Shown one piece after another: positions 34,231 to 43,775 of a stretch of DNA of 64,000 bases. Positions within the stretch are counted from its first letter, which is position 1, and each line of letters begins with the position of its first letter. The translations under genes were made by a program, and so were the position numbers. The notes under the pieces were generated by a model. It was not told the origin of the DNA. It searched no databases and worked only from the letters and a program-made list of their open reading frames with translations. This DNA is from Pseudomonas sp. Au-Pse12 (GTDB lineage Bacteria; Pseudomonadota; Gammaproteobacteria; Pseudomonadales; Pseudomonadaceae), in contig NZ_JAJTTH010000002.1 in NCBI RefSeq assembly GCF_021341665.1, forward strand, positions 124,001-188,000. The letters run 5' to 3'.

Positions 34231-34767
34231 TTAGCCGGCCGCCGCTTGTTGCTGGAAATCCTCACGGGTCATTGCAAAGAAGCGGCAGGGCAAGCCTTCG
34301 AAATCGGCGTCGTGGGTGAAGTGAAAACCGATCTTGCGCGCCACCGCCAACGACGCCTCGTTATCGACATGGGCATCGGCGACTATCCGCTCCACGGCCG
34401 GGTCGGCAAACGCATGGGCGACAATCCGGCGCGCGGCCTCGCTGGCAAAACCCCGCCCCCAGGCCCGCCGCACCAGGCGCCAGCCCATTTCCAGCTCAGG
34501 CCCGACGGCGTCAAAGGGAATGAACGACACCCAGCCCAGCAATTCATCCGGCGCGTCCTTGGCGAAGATCGCCCAATAACCGCAACGCGGGCCGAAGTCC
34601 TTGGTCATGCGCGAATGCAGGAAATCCCGGTGCCATTGGCCGCCGTCCCAGGTGCCCGGGATAAAGCGCGTGACGTCGGGGTCCTGGTCCATGCGCAGGC
34701 AGGCCTCGAAATGCTCAAGGGTACGTGGGCGCAAGAACAGCCTGGGGGTTTCGAGAGGAGGGTTCAT
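34231..34767 (-). CDS. GNAT family N-acetyltransferase (RimJ/RimL-like)
   Basis: A 178-residue acetyltransferase with the family opening ETPRLFLRPRTLEHFEACLRM. The acetyl-CoA-binding motif A is WRLVRRAWGRGFASEAARRIV, and IVADAHVDNEASLAVARKIGFHF is the conserved C-terminal part. Substrate unknown; relatives modify ribosomal proteins or small amines. The ATG at 34767 matches the family start and follows GAGGAGGG. Confidence 0.88.
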   Translation of the reverse strand: MNPPLETPRLFLRPRTLEHFEACLRMDQDPDVTRFIPGTWDGGQWHRDFLHSRMTKDFGPRCGYWAIFAKDAPDELLGWVSFIPFDAVGPELEMGWRLVRRAWGRGFASEAARRIVAHAFADPAVERIVADAHVDNEASLAVARKIGFHFTHDADFEGLPCRFFAMTREDFQQQAAAG

Positions 34768-34906
34768 CCGTGAGCGTCCGAAAAAAAGGGGGCACCCATG
34801 AAATCGCAGCACGACGAAAAATAGAAGAGGCGGCGAGCGGACGACCGCAACGCATACACTTTTCGACACTATTGTTCAGACAGTTCTGATTGAATGACAC
34901 GGATTC

Positions 34907-34925
34907 GCAGATGAGAATCACTTCC
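34907..34925 (+). promoter_or_regulatory. Candidate Fur box upstream of the siderophore receptor
   Basis: The 19 bases match 12 positions of GATAATGATAATCATTATC, including the central ATGA-AATCA core. They lie about 25 nt before the receptor start. A Fur site is expected before a TonB-dependent siderophore receptor, but this match is moderate. Confidence 0.4.
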
Positions 34926-34949
34926 AAATAAAACGGAGGTCTTTTCTCA

Positions 34950-37127
34950 ATGTCCAGTTCTGCCCGTCCACATCCCTGGAAGCTGTGGTCCACATCCCTT
35001 GGTTTGATGGCGCTCAGCGAAGCCAGCATCGGCGCCAACGCGCAAGACGTCGCTGCCCCGTCCGGGCCGACGTCCGTCACCCTCGGCACCACCCAGGTCA
35101 AGGGCGAACACCAGCCGGGATACCGACGCGAGGCCTCGGACTCGGTGAAGTTCACCGCGCCGCTGCGCGAAACCCCGAAATCGGTGACCATCATCACCGA
35201 ATCGCTGATGCAGGAACGCGCGGTGTCGACCCTGGCCGATGCCCTGCGCACCACGCCGGGGATCACCTTCGGTGCCGGCGAAGGCGGTACGCCGCTGGGC
35301 GACCGGCCCTTCATCCGGGGGTTCGAAGCCAGCACCGACATCATGATCGACGGCATCCGCGATGTCGGGCGCATGACCCACGAAGCCTTCAACGTCGAAC
35401 AGATCGAGATCGTCAAGGGCCCGGGCTCGGCCTACTCGGGACGCGGCTCCACCGGTGGCACCATCAACCTGGTGAGCAAGGTGCCGCAACAGGAAACCTT
35501 CGCCGCCGGCAGCCTGACCCTGGGCACCGATCAACTGCGCCGCAGCACCGTCGACCTCAACCAGTACCTGCCCGAACAGAACATGGCGCTGCGCCTGAAC
35601 GCCATGAAGCATGAAGCCGATACCCCCGGGCGCGACGAAGTGGAAGTCACCCGCTGGGGCCTGGCGCCAAGTGTTTCCTTCGGCCTCAACACCGATACCC
35701 GCGCCACCCTCAGCTACTACCACCTGCAGAGCGACGACATTCCCGACCAGGGCCACCCGGTGTCGGCCATCAGCGGCAAGCCGGTCAAGGTCGACCGCGA
35801 CAACTTCTATGGCTTCAGCAAACGCGACTTCCGCAAGACCTCGGCCGACCTGTTCACCCTGCAACTGGAACACGACGTCAACGACCACCTGACCCTGCGC
35901 AACACCACCCGCCAGGGGCGCAGCATGCAGGACTACATCATGAGCCGCCCGACCTTCGGGGCCGACAAGGACAGCGTCAAGAATGAACTTGCCGGCGTGG
36001 TACTTCGCGGCCCGGCCCGGGGGCGCAACGTGGTCAACACCTCGCTGATCAACCAGACCGACATCTTCGGCACGTTCGACACCGGCTCCATCGGCCACCG
36101 CTACAGCGCCGGCCTGGAGTTCTCCCGCGAGCGGATCGACGTGAAGAACCGCTATGCCCCGAAAAGATCCGAGACCGACCCGGGCGACCTCAACCACCCC
36201 AACCCGCAAGACCCGTACGCCCCCGTGCCACGGGGCGACGGCAGCCACGACGTCACCCGGCACAACAACCGCGCCCTGTACGTGATGGACACCCTGGCCC
36301 TGCATGAGCAATGGGACCTGAACCTGGGAGCGCGCTTCGACAACTACCACGTGCGCGATGACGCCCAGAGCAACCGCAACAACATCTGGACCTACCAGAG
36401 CGGCATCGTCTTCAAGCCCTTGCCCTACGGCAGCATCTACCTGTCCTACGGCACCTCGTTCAACCCATCCGGGGAAACCGCCGGGCAATCGGGCGGTGCC
36501 GACGGCGCCGCGGGCGGCCGCTTGAGCAACCTGGACCCGGAAAAGAGCCGCAGCCTCGAACTGGGCACCAAGTGGGACCTGTTGAACGAACGCCTGTCCC
36601 TGACCGCGGCGCTGTTCAAGACCGAGAAGACCAACGCCCGCACTGCCGACCCGATCACTGGCACCGTATCGCTGGACGGCAACGTCGAAGTCAAAGGCTT
36701 TGAAATGGGCGCCACCGGCCACCTCACCGATCAATGGGAAGTGATGGCGGGCTACACCTACCTGGATGCCAAGACGGTCAAGTACGCGTCCGGAAAAAAC
36801 ACCCACTTCGACGGCAACCAGGCCAAATTCATCGCGCCCAACAGTGGCTCGATCTGGACCACCTACGCGCTCACCGACCGCTGGAAGATCGGCGGCGGCG
36901 CCAACTACGTCGGCGAGCGCTACACCGATGACACCAACACCCGTACCCTCGACGCCTACTGGCGCTACGACGCCATGCTCGCCTACCGGGTGAACAAGAA
37001 CCTGGACCTGCAACTCAACGTGCTCAACCTCACCGACGAGACTTACTACGACGCCTCCCACGTCGGCATGTTCGCCATCGTCGCCCCTGGCCGCTCGGCG
37101 GAGCTGGCGGCCAACGTCCGCTTCTGA
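34950..37127 (+). CDS. TonB-dependent siderophore receptor (Fiu-like, catecholate type)
   Basis: Outer-membrane receptor of 725 residues. A signal peptide ends near GANAQ. The plug domain covers about residues 60-190 (ETPKSVTIITESLMQE, PFIRGFEASTDIMIDGIRDVG, GPGSAYSGRGSTGGTINLVSK), followed by a 22-strand barrel ending in ELAANVRF with the terminal Phe. There is no N-terminal signalling (STN) domain and no adjacent sigma/anti-sigma pair. The sequence resembles Fiu-type receptors for monocatecholate siderophores. AACGGAGGT precedes the ATG. Confidence 0.9.
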   Translation: MSSSARPHPWKLWSTSLGLMALSEASIGANAQDVAAPSGPTSVTLGTTQVKGEHQPGYRREASDSVKFTAPLRETPKSVTIITESLMQERAVSTLADALRTTPGITFGAGEGGTPLGDRPFIRGFEASTDIMIDGIRDVGRMTHEAFNVEQIEIVKGPGSAYSGRGSTGGTINLVSKVPQQETFAAGSLTLGTDQLRRSTVDLNQYLPEQNMALRLNAMKHEADTPGRDEVEVTRWGLAPSVSFGLNTDTRATLSYYHLQSDDIPDQGHPVSAISGKPVKVDRDNFYGFSKRDFRKTSADLFTLQLEHDVNDHLTLRNTTRQGRSMQDYIMSRPTFGADKDSVKNELAGVVLRGPARGRNVVNTSLINQTDIFGTFDTGSIGHRYSAGLEFSRERIDVKNRYAPKRSETDPGDLNHPNPQDPYAPVPRGDGSHDVTRHNNRALYVMDTLALHEQWDLNLGARFDNYHVRDDAQSNRNNIWTYQSGIVFKPLPYGSIYLSYGTSFNPSGETAGQSGGADGAAGGRLSNLDPEKSRSLELGTKWDLLNERLSLTAALFKTEKTNARTADPITGTVSLDGNVEVKGFEMGATGHLTDQWEVMAGYTYLDAKTVKYASGKNTHFDGNQAKFIAPNSGSIWTTYALTDRWKIGGGANYVGERYTDDTNTRTLDAYWRYDAMLAYRVNKNLDLQLNVLNLTDETYYDASHVGMFAIVAPGRSAELAANVRF

Positions 37128-37142
37128 TGCCGTGAACCGCCT

Positions 37143-37196
37143 TTCGCCAGCCCGCCCGCTCCTGCACTCATCCGCAGGAGCCGGCTGGCCGGCGAA
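37143..37196. repeat. REPIN (paired inverted REP sequences)
   Basis: Two REP units in opposite orientation (37143-37165 and 37174-37196) separated by 8 nt can fold into one long hairpin. The right unit is an exact 23-nt inverted copy of the unit at 55151-55173. It lies between the converging receptor and Ldh genes. Confidence 0.75.
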
Positions 37197-37202
37197 CAGG
37201 CC

Positions 37203-38213
37203 TTAGAGCAGCCCGCGAATTTCCTCCAGCAATTCCCGGGGAACCTGCACCCCATGCTCCAGGCTCCGGGCCCGGGCCTCGAACCGGCGCTGGGATGGCA
37301 ACCTGGCTCCGTCCCGGGCCATGTCGGCAAACAAGCCCTCCGCCCGCTCCAGCCCGGCTTGATAGCCCTCCCCCAAAAACACCTTGGGATCGAAGGCCAG
37401 CACCAGCTCGCCATGGCAAGGCGTGGCCCCGACACCCTCATCGAAGGCCATGGATTCGGCACTGGTCAGGTCGCCGATCAAGGCCCCCGCCAGCAACTCG
37501 ATCATCGCCGCCAGGGCCGAGCCCTTGTGCCCGCCAAAAGTCCGCATGGCGCCCTGCAACGCCGCCTTGGCATCCGTGGTCGGCCGGCCCAGGGCATCGA
37601 TTGCCCAGTGCTCGGGAATCGGCTGGCCCTGGCGCGCATGCAGCTCGATGTCGCCCCGGGCAATGGCGCTGGTGGCGAAATCGAAGACAAAGGGTTGGCC
37701 CCCCGGGCGCGGCCAGGCAAAGGCCAGAGGGTTGGTGCCGAACACCGGGTGGCGCCCGCCGGCCGGGGCCACCCAACTGTGGCTGGGGTTCATCGCCAGC
37801 CCCACCAGGCCGCTGGCTGCAATGGCCTCGACCTCCGGCCACAGCGCGGAAAAGTGGAAGCAGCGCTTGATCACCATCGCCGCAATGCCCTGGCTGCGGG
37901 CCTTGTCCACCAGCAACGGCAAGCCGGTGTGAAAGCCCAGCAACGAGTAGCCGTAATGGGCATCCACCTCCAGCACCGCGGGGGAAACATGCCGCAGGCT
38001 GGGTTCGGCGCGTGGGTCGATCTTGCCCTCGCGTACCGAGCGTACGCAGCCCAGCAGGCGGTACACCCCATGGGAGTGGCACTCGTCACGCTGGCCCTGG
38101 GTAATGACCTCGGCGATTGCCCGGGCATGGGCGTCGGACAGGCCGTGATGGCTGAGAACCCGATACGCCAGGGCGTGGACGTCATCCAGGGACAGGCTGA
38201 TGTGTTCAGACAT
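37203..38213 (-). CDS. Ldh family oxidoreductase, Pyr2C/Pip2C reductase-like
   Basis: A 336-residue NAD(P)H-dependent enzyme of the malate/L-lactate dehydrogenase (DpkA/LhpD) family. The catalytic His is in DECHSHGVYRL, and FGTNPLAFAWPRPGG and FGGHKGSALAAMIELLAGAL are family motifs. DpkA-type relatives reduce delta1-piperideine- or delta1-pyrroline-2-carboxylate to pipecolate or proline. It is the last gene of the minus-strand part of the hydroxyproline locus, where it probably handles a pyrroline-carboxylate by-product or D-proline/3-hydroxyproline intermediates; the substrate is inferred from context. Confidence 0.8.
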   Translation of the reverse strand: MSEHISLSLDDVHALAYRVLSHHGLSDAHARAIAEVITQGQRDECHSHGVYRLLGCVRSVREGKIDPRAEPSLRHVSPAVLEVDAHYGYSLLGFHTGLPLLVDKARSQGIAAMVIKRCFHFSALWPEVEAIAASGLVGLAMNPSHSWVAPAGGRHPVFGTNPLAFAWPRPGGQPFVFDFATSAIARGDIELHARQGQPIPEHWAIDALGRPTTDAKAALQGAMRTFGGHKGSALAAMIELLAGALIGDLTSAESMAFDEGVGATPCHGELVLAFDPKVFLGEGYQAGLERAEGLFADMARDGARLPSQRRFEARARSLEHGVQVPRELLEEIRGLL

Positions 38214-38340
38214 GCTGCAACCTCTATGGCAGGTGGGGAACGCTCCTGTGGGAGAGTTTTTACGGATGGGTAAAGCGAATGAAGGAGCAAGCGGGCTGGC
38301 ACTCCCCGGTGGAGCCCAGCCTCGCCTCAGGTCAAGCCGA

Positions 38341-39906
38341 TCACTGGCCGTCGAGCAGTTGCGGCACCTGCAACGGATTGGCGCTGTGCAGCTCGGCCGG
38401 CAACAACGCCTCGGGCAGGTCCTGGTAGGCCACCGGGCGCAGAAAGCGCTGGATCGCCAGGCTGCCCACCGAGGTGCTGCGGCTGTCGGACGTGGCCGGG
38501 AACGGCCCGCCGTGGACCATGGCGTGAGCCACTTCGACGCCGGTGCCGAAACCGTTGGCCAGCAGGCGCCCGGCCTTGCTCTCCAGCAACGGCAACAACG
38601 CCCGCACCTGCGGCTGGTCGCCGTCGCTCAAGTGAACAGCGATGGTCAACTGGCCCTCCAGGCTCTGCAGGACCTGCTGCAAGGCCGCGACGTCCTCGCA
38701 GCGAACGATCAGCGAGGCCGGGCCAAAGACTTCCTCGCGCAATTCGCGGCAGGCCATGAAGGCCGTGGCCGAGGTGGCGAACAGTGCCCCGCGCGCCTGC
38801 GGCCCCTGCCCTTCCGGGCCCTGGGCCAGGGCCTGCACCCGGGCATGCGCGGCGAGAATGGCCACGCCTTGGCAGTAGCTGCGGTAAATGCCCGGCGTGA
38901 GCATGGTCTGTGCCGCCACATGGCCGAGGGCCTCGGCGGCGGCCCGCTCAAAACGCTGCAACGCCGGCCCATCGACGGCCAGGATCAGCCCCGGGTTGGT
39001 GCAGAACTGCCCGGCGCCCAGGGTCAGCGAGGCAACGAACGCCGAGGCCATCGGTTCCGCGCGTTCCTCCAGGGCATGGGGCAACAGCAGCACCGGGTTG
39101 ATCGAACTCATCTCCGCATAGACCGGGATCGGTTCGGGGCGCGCCGCGGCGATCTGCATCAGGGCCATTCCGCCGCTGCGCGAGCCAGTGAAGCCCACGG
39201 CCTTGATCCGCGAATCCGCCACCAGCCCCTGGCCGATGCTCCGGCCACTGTCGAACAGCAGTGAAAACACCCCCTCGGGCATGCCCTGCTGCCGGGCGGC
39301 CCGAGCGATGGCCCGGGCCACCAGTTCCGAGGTCCCGGGGTGGGCCGAATGCGCCTTGACGATCACCGGGCAGCCCGCTGCCAGGGCCGAGGCGGTATCG
39401 CCACCGGCCACGGAAAAGGCCAGGGGAAAGTTCGACGCGCCGAACACCGCCACCGGCCCCAGGCCGATCTGCCGCAAGCGCAGTTCGACCCTGGGCAGGG
39501 GCCGGCGCGAAGGTTGCGCCGGATCGATCCGCACCCCGAGGAACCCGCCGTTGCGCACCACGGCGGCAAACAAGCGCAACTGGCCGACGGTACGTCCGCG
39601 CTCGCCCTCCAGGCGGGCGCGGGGCAGGCCGGTTTCCAGCTGGCAGCGCTCGATCAGCTCATCGCCCAGCTCAAGGATATGGCTGGCGATACTCTCCAAA
39701 AATGCCGCCCGCTGCTCCAGCGGCAACTGCCGATAGGGCTCGAAGGCCGCCTGGGCCAGGGCGCAGGCGCGCTCCAGGTCGGCCTGTTCGGCACCGCCAA
39801 AGGCCGGTTGCAGCACCTCGCCGCTGGCGGCGGCCAGCCCGTGGATCCGCCCATTGGCGCCGAAGCGGGCGCGTTGGCCGATCAGCATCTGTCCAGTCAC
39901 TGTCAT
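38341..39906 (-). CDS. lhpG: 2-oxoglutarate semialdehyde dehydrogenase (NADP-type aldehyde dehydrogenase)
   Basis: Oxidises 2-oxoglutarate semialdehyde to 2-oxoglutarate, the last step of hydroxyproline degradation. About 521 residues. NAD(P)-binding and catalytic parts are [26 protein letters not shown], the general base in [10 protein letters not shown] and the nucleophile Cys in [10 protein letters not shown]. The ATG at 39906 follows GAGGCAAGCC; an alternative ATG 12 codons upstream overlaps the permease stop as ATGA and also has a good GAGGTGGA site, so the start is uncertain. Confidence 0.88.
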   Translation of the reverse strand: MTVTGQMLIGQRARFGANGRIHGLAAASGEVLQPAFGGAEQADLERACALAQAAFEPYRQLPLEQRAAFLESIASHILELGDELIERCQLETGLPRARLEGERGRTVGQLRLFAAVVRNGGFLGVRIDPAQPSRRPLPRVELRLRQIGLGPVAVFGASNFPLAFSVAGGDTASALAAGCPVIVKAHSAHPGTSELVARAIARAARQQGMPEGVFSLLFDSGRSIGQGLVADSRIKAVGFTGSRSGGMALMQIAAARPEPIPVYAEMSSINPVLLLPHALEERAEPMASAFVASLTLGAGQFCTNPGLILAVDGPALQRFERAAAEALGHVAAQTMLTPGIYRSYCQGVAILAAHARVQALAQGPEGQGPQARGALFATSATAFMACRELREEVFGPASLIVRCEDVAALQQVLQSLEGQLTIAVHLSDGDQPQVRALLPLLESKAGRLLANGFGTGVEVAHAMVHGGPFPATSDSRSTSVGSLAIQRFLRPVAYQDLPEALLPAELHSANPLQVPQLLDGQ

Positions 39907-39938
39907 GGCTTGCCTCGTCTGTTGAAAAATGCGCACGC

Positions 39939-41510
39939 TCATTCCACCTCATCGCCGTCCAGCACCAGCTTGGCGCCGGGCACCCCGGTGTTGGCGCCCC
40001 AGGTGTAGATGCACAGGGCCATGAGGGTCACGGTCAGGGTGTCGAAGGGGTGAGCCAGGACGCCGATGCCGCCGAAGCTGCCCAGGTAGGAAATGACGAT
40101 GGTCAGGGCATAGAAGGCGATCAGCCACAGCGACGAGCGCACCTGTTCGCCAAGGCTCAGGTGGTCGGTCGGCACCAGGCGCTTGCACAGCAAGTAGATC
40201 ACGAACATCAGGATCTGCAGCCCCAGCAGCCAGGACACCGTGCCCCAGCCGGACCAGTAGACAATCAGCGCCGCAATCACGAAGGACACCGGCCCGAGCA
40301 AGGCAAAACCGCGCACCCGGAACGGCCGCGCCAGCTCCGGCGCGCTCTTGCGCAAGGCCGCGACACTGACCGGCGCCACGGCGTAGCTGAGCACCAGGGC
40401 TGCCGAGACCACGTTGATCAGCGCCTCCCAGGAGGGAAACGGCAGGGTCCAGAACACCGACAGGCCGAAGGTCAGCCACAGCGCCGGGCGCGGGATGCCG
40501 GACTGCTCATCGATGCGTGTGAAGACCTTGAAGAAGGTCCCGGTGCGAGCCCAGCCATAGACCACCCGCGGCGTGGCGTTCATGTAGATGTTGCCGCAGC
40601 CGCTGGGGGAGATCACCGCATCGGCCACCACCAGGTAGGCCAGCCAGCCGACACCGAGGGTCAGGGCGATATCGCGGTACGGCAGGGAGAACTCCTTGCT
40701 GATGCCGCTCCAGCCGTTGGCCAGCATTTCCGTGGGAATGCTGCCCAGGAAGGCCAGTTGCAGCAGGCCGTAGATCAGGGTCGAAAGCAGCACCGAGAGA
40801 ATCAGCGCGATGGGAATGGTGCGCTGCGGATTGCGCACTTCACTGGCCACGGAAATGATCGGCGTCAGCCCCAGGTAGGCAAAGATGATGCCCCCCGCCG
40901 AGACCGCCATCTCGATCCCCGAGAGGCCGAACGGAGCAAAGCCCTGGACATGAAAGTTGTCGGGCTTGAAGAAGGTGAACAGCACCGCGATCACCAGCAG
41001 CGGCACGACGAACTTGAACAGGCTGATGAAGTTGTTGGATTTGGCGAAGGTCTTGACGCTGTAGTAATTGAGCCAGAAGAACAGGCACAACAGGGCGAAC
41101 TGCAACAGCCAGCCGATGATCGTCGGGTTGCTGGAACCTTCGTGGGTCAATACCGGAAACCAGGCCGCGGCGTACTGCCGGGCCGCCACCACTTCGATCG
41201 CCACCAGGCTGGAAAACGCGATCAGGGTGATGAACCCCATCAGGTAGCCCAGCAGCGGCCCGTGGGAGAACACCGGGTAGCGCACCACCCCGCCAGCACG
41301 GGGCAGGGCTGCCCCCAGCTCGCAGTAGACGATGCCCAGCAGCAATACGGCAAAGCCGCCCAGCAGCCAGGAAAAGATCCCCGCCGGACCGGCAATCGCC
41401 GAAACGTGGCTGGCGGCGAACAGCCAGCCGGAACCGAAAATCGCACCCAGACCGATGAAGGTCAGGTCCACCAGAGAGAGTTGTTTCTTGAATTTGCCTT
41501 TGCCTGACAT
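39939..41510 (-). CDS. APC family amino-acid permease
   Basis: A 523-residue transporter with about 12-14 helices. The family signature near the N-terminus is [40 protein letters not shown]. It lies between the hydroxyproline deaminase and aldehyde dehydrogenase genes on the same strand, so the likely substrate is hydroxyproline or proline; this is context only. The ATG at 41510 begins the cytoplasmic Lys-rich N-terminus [10 protein letters not shown]. Confidence 0.85.
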   Translation of the reverse strand: MSGKGKFKKQLSLVDLTFIGLGAIFGSGWLFAASHVSAIAGPAGIFSWLLGGFAVLLLGIVYCELGAALPRAGGVVRYPVFSHGPLLGYLMGFITLIAFSSLVAIEVVAARQYAAAWFPVLTHEGSSNPTIIGWLLQFALLCLFFWLNYYSVKTFAKSNNFISLFKFVVPLLVIAVLFTFFKPDNFHVQGFAPFGLSGIEMAVSAGGIIFAYLGLTPIISVASEVRNPQRTIPIALILSVLLSTLIYGLLQLAFLGSIPTEMLANGWSGISKEFSLPYRDIALTLGVGWLAYLVVADAVISPSGCGNIYMNATPRVVYGWARTGTFFKVFTRIDEQSGIPRPALWLTFGLSVFWTLPFPSWEALINVVSAALVLSYAVAPVSVAALRKSAPELARPFRVRGFALLGPVSFVIAALIVYWSGWGTVSWLLGLQILMFVIYLLCKRLVPTDHLSLGEQVRSSLWLIAFYALTIVISYLGSFGGIGVLAHPFDTLTVTLMALCIYTWGANTGVPGAKLVLDGDEVE

Positions 41511-41656
41511 GGGGCTGCGCCTGTTTTGGATTATTGGAATGGGCAGGGGGAATGTCACGTCGGTGGGGCCGTCCGACGCTTGCAGCGTTGCACCCGGAAG
41601 GTGCCTGGTTGTTTTTGCGCAGTGGGCGCCCTTCACCCTGGGCGCCCGCAACCGCC

Positions 41657-42577
41657 TTACAAGCCGACGTCCGGCAGGCTTGGGCGCGTGGCCAGGGCCT
41701 TGGCGACTATCGCCTTGACCTCGGCCAGGGTTTCGCCCTGCAGCGCCAGACGCGGCGGCCGGGTGATGGACGAACCACGGCCCACCAGTTCCTCGCAGAG
41801 CTTGATGCACTGCACCAGGTCCGGGCGGGCATCCAGGTGCAGCAGCGGCATGAACCAGCGGTACAGGGCCAGGGCCTCCTCGAAGCGCTTTGCCTTGGCC
41901 AGGCGGAACAGCGTCTCGCCCTCCTTGGGGAAGGCCACCGACATGCCGGAGACCCAGCCCTCGGCGCCCACCGCGACGCTTTCCACCACCACGTCATCGA
42001 GCCCGGCGAACAGCACGAAGCGATCGCCGACGGCATTGCGCAAGTCGATGAAGCGCCGGGTATCACCGGAGGAATCCTTGAAGCAGACGATGTTCTCGCA
42101 GTCCTGCAGGGCGATCAGCACGTCGGGGGTGACGTCGTTCTTGTAGATGGGCGGGTTGTTGTAGACCATCACCGGCAGGTCGGTGCCGGTGGCCACGGCG
42201 CGAAAATGCGCGGCGGTTTCATGGGGCTTGGCCGAGTACACCAGGGCCGGCATCACCATCACCCCATCGGCCCCGGCCCTGGCGGCCTCGCGCACGGTGT
42301 TGCGGGCAAAGTCGGTGGTGAATTCGGCCACCCCGGCAATCACCGGCACCCGGCCGCCAGCGGCGTCCTTGGCGACTTCGATCACCGCGAGTTTTTCCGC
42401 GGTGCTCAACGAGGTGTTTTCCCCCACGGTGCCGCACACCACCAGCCCCGAGACGCCATCGTCCACCAGGCTGCGCATGACCTTGTGGGTGGCTTGCAGG
42501 TTCAGGGAAAAGTCGGCGTTGAACTGAGTGGTCACCGCGGGAAACACACCGCTCCAATGGATGGCTTTACGGCTCAT
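41657..42577 (-). CDS. lhpC: Delta1-pyrroline-4-hydroxy-2-carboxylate deaminase (DapA family)
   Basis: A 306-residue (beta/alpha)8 lyase of the DapA/NAL superfamily. The Schiff-base Lys is K167 in IVCFKDSSGD and the conserved Tyr is Y139 in VMVYNNPPIYKND. In this locus the predicted reaction is deamination of the pyrroline made from D-hydroxyproline to 2-oxoglutarate semialdehyde. First gene of the minus-strand operon, divergent from the epimerase and sharing its operator region. The frame is open upstream, but the family N-terminus is at this ATG. Confidence 0.9.
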   Translation of the reverse strand: MSRKAIHWSGVFPAVTTQFNADFSLNLQATHKVMRSLVDDGVSGLVVCGTVGENTSLSTAEKLAVIEVAKDAAGGRVPVIAGVAEFTTDFARNTVREAARAGADGVMVMPALVYSAKPHETAAHFRAVATGTDLPVMVYNNPPIYKNDVTPDVLIALQDCENIVCFKDSSGDTRRFIDLRNAVGDRFVLFAGLDDVVVESVAVGAEGWVSGMSVAFPKEGETLFRLAKAKRFEEALALYRWFMPLLHLDARPDLVQCIKLCEELVGRGSSITRPPRLALQGETLAEVKAIVAKALATRPSLPDVGL

Positions 42578-42682
42578 GGTTTTGTCCTTGTATGAGGTCG
42601 GCCGGGCCGACAGGCGTTGGATACGCAATCCAGAGTCGCCTTTTATCCCCCTCGCAGCTTGAGACTTTTCGCCCCTGAAGGG

Positions 42683-42764
42683 GACGAAATCGGCACACTT
42701 GCCCGGCGCGCGCACCCTCCTCCAGCGGCGTTTCCACAGCCCCGCTAACTGTGCCGATTTCGTC
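42683..42764. promoter_or_regulatory. Perfect 15-bp inverted repeat in the divergent lhp promoter
   Basis: GACGAAATCGGCACA at 42683-42697 has its exact reverse complement TGTGCCGATTTCGTC at 42750-42764, 52 nt away. The pair sits near the middle of the 265-bp space between the deaminase and epimerase genes, placed to serve both promoters. The likely ligand is the AraC-type regulator encoded at 46470-47246. Confidence 0.75.
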
Positions 42765-42842
42765 ATCCGCCACAGCGAAAACCCACAAGCGGCGCCCCCC
42801 TCGCCAAGGCCACTCTGTAGCTCTTTGCCCTCAGGTGCCCTC

Positions 42843-43775
42843 ATGAAAAAAATAACCGTGATCGACTCCCACACCGGGGGTGAACCCACCCGCCTGGTCA
42901 TCGACGGCTTCCCCGAACTGGGTGACGGTTCGATGGCCGAGCGCTTGCAGATTCTGCAGCGCGAGCACGACCACTGGCGTCGCGCCTGCGTGCTCGAACC
43001 CCGAGGCAGCGACGTGCTCGTAGGGGCCCTGCTGTGCCAGCCGCAGGCCAGCGACGCCTGTGCCGGAGTGATCTTCTTCAACAACAGCGGCTACCTGGGC
43101 ATGTGCGGCCACGGCACCATCGGCCTGGTGCGCTCGCTGTATCACCTGGGCCGCATCGGCCAGGGCGTGCACCGTATCGAAACCCCGGTGGGCACCGTCG
43201 AGGCCACCCTGCACGAAGACCTCTCGGTCAGCGTGCGCAACGTCCCCGCCTACCGCTACCGCACTCAGGTGGCGCTGCACCTGCCCGGCCAGGGCACGGT
43301 GCACGGCGACATCGCCTGGGGCGGCAACTGGTTCTTCCTGATCAGCGACCATGGCCAGCGCATCGCCCTGGACAATGTCGAGGCCCTGACCCAGTACAGC
43401 TGGAGCGTGCGCCAGGCCCTGGAAGCCGCCGGCATCACCGGCGCCGAGGGCGGGTTCATCGACCATATCGAGCTGTTCGCCGACGACCCACAGGCCGACA
43501 GCCGCAACTTCGTGCTCTGCCCCGGCAAGGCCTACGACCGCTCGCCCTGCGGCACCGGCACCAGCGCCAAGCTGGCCTGCCTGGCGGCCGACGGCAAACT
43601 CGCCCCGGGCCAGGCCTGGCGCCAGGCCAGCGTCATCGGCAGCCAGTTCAGCGCCCACTACGAACTCGCGGGCGAACGGCTGATTCCAAGCATTCGCGGC
43701 AGTGCCCACATCAGCGCCGAAGCCACCCTGCTGCTCGACGACAGCGATCCGTTCGCCTGGGGCATCGGCTCGTGA
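42843..43775 (+). CDS. lhpA: 4-hydroxyproline 2-epimerase (proline racemase family)
   Basis: Converts trans-4-hydroxy-L-proline to cis-4-hydroxy-D-proline without cofactor. It has 310 residues. The two catalytic Cys are C88 in [10 protein letters not shown] and C236 in [11 protein letters not shown]; the Cys-Cys pairing is that of hydroxyproline epimerases rather than 3-hydroxyproline dehydratases, which have a Cys/Thr pair. The stop overlaps the next gene by GTGA. An AAAAATAA run at codons 2-4 resembles a Hfq/Crc motif. Confidence 0.93.
   Translation: MKKITVIDSHTGGEPTRLVIDGFPELGDGSMAERLQILQREHDHWRRACVLEPRGSDVLVGALLCQPQASDACAGVIFFNNSGYLGMCGHGTIGLVRSLYHLGRIGQGVHRIETPVGTVEATLHEDLSVSVRNVPAYRYRTQVALHLPGQGTVHGDIAWGGNWFFLISDHGQRIALDNVEALTQYSWSVRQALEAAGITGAEGGFIDHIELFADDPQADSRNFVLCPGKAYDRSPCGTGTSAKLACLAADGKLAPGQAWRQASVIGSQFSAHYELAGERLIPSIRGSAHISAEATLLLDDSDPFAWGIGS

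Noticed and set aside
34947..37061. A 704-codon open frame antisense to the siderophore receptor
   Set aside because: Long antisense frames are normal in high-GC genes; it has no family features, and the plus-strand receptor is complete with signal peptide and terminal Phe.
38240..38265. CTCC-TGTG-GGAG followed by T residues as a plus-strand terminator
   Set aside because: Only a 4-bp stem and both flanking genes are on the minus strand, so it has no transcript to end.
39702..41507. A 601-codon plus-strand frame opposite the permease and aldehyde dehydrogenase
   Set aside because: The product is rich in Gln, His, Arg and Gly with no domain; it is a codon-bias shadow of two well-supported minus-strand genes.
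41613..41652. GGGCGCCC-type hairpin between the deaminase and permease genes as a terminator
   Set aside because: The stem is only 8 bp with no T tract on the minus strand, and the genes on both sides look like one operon; it may be a weak attenuator at most.
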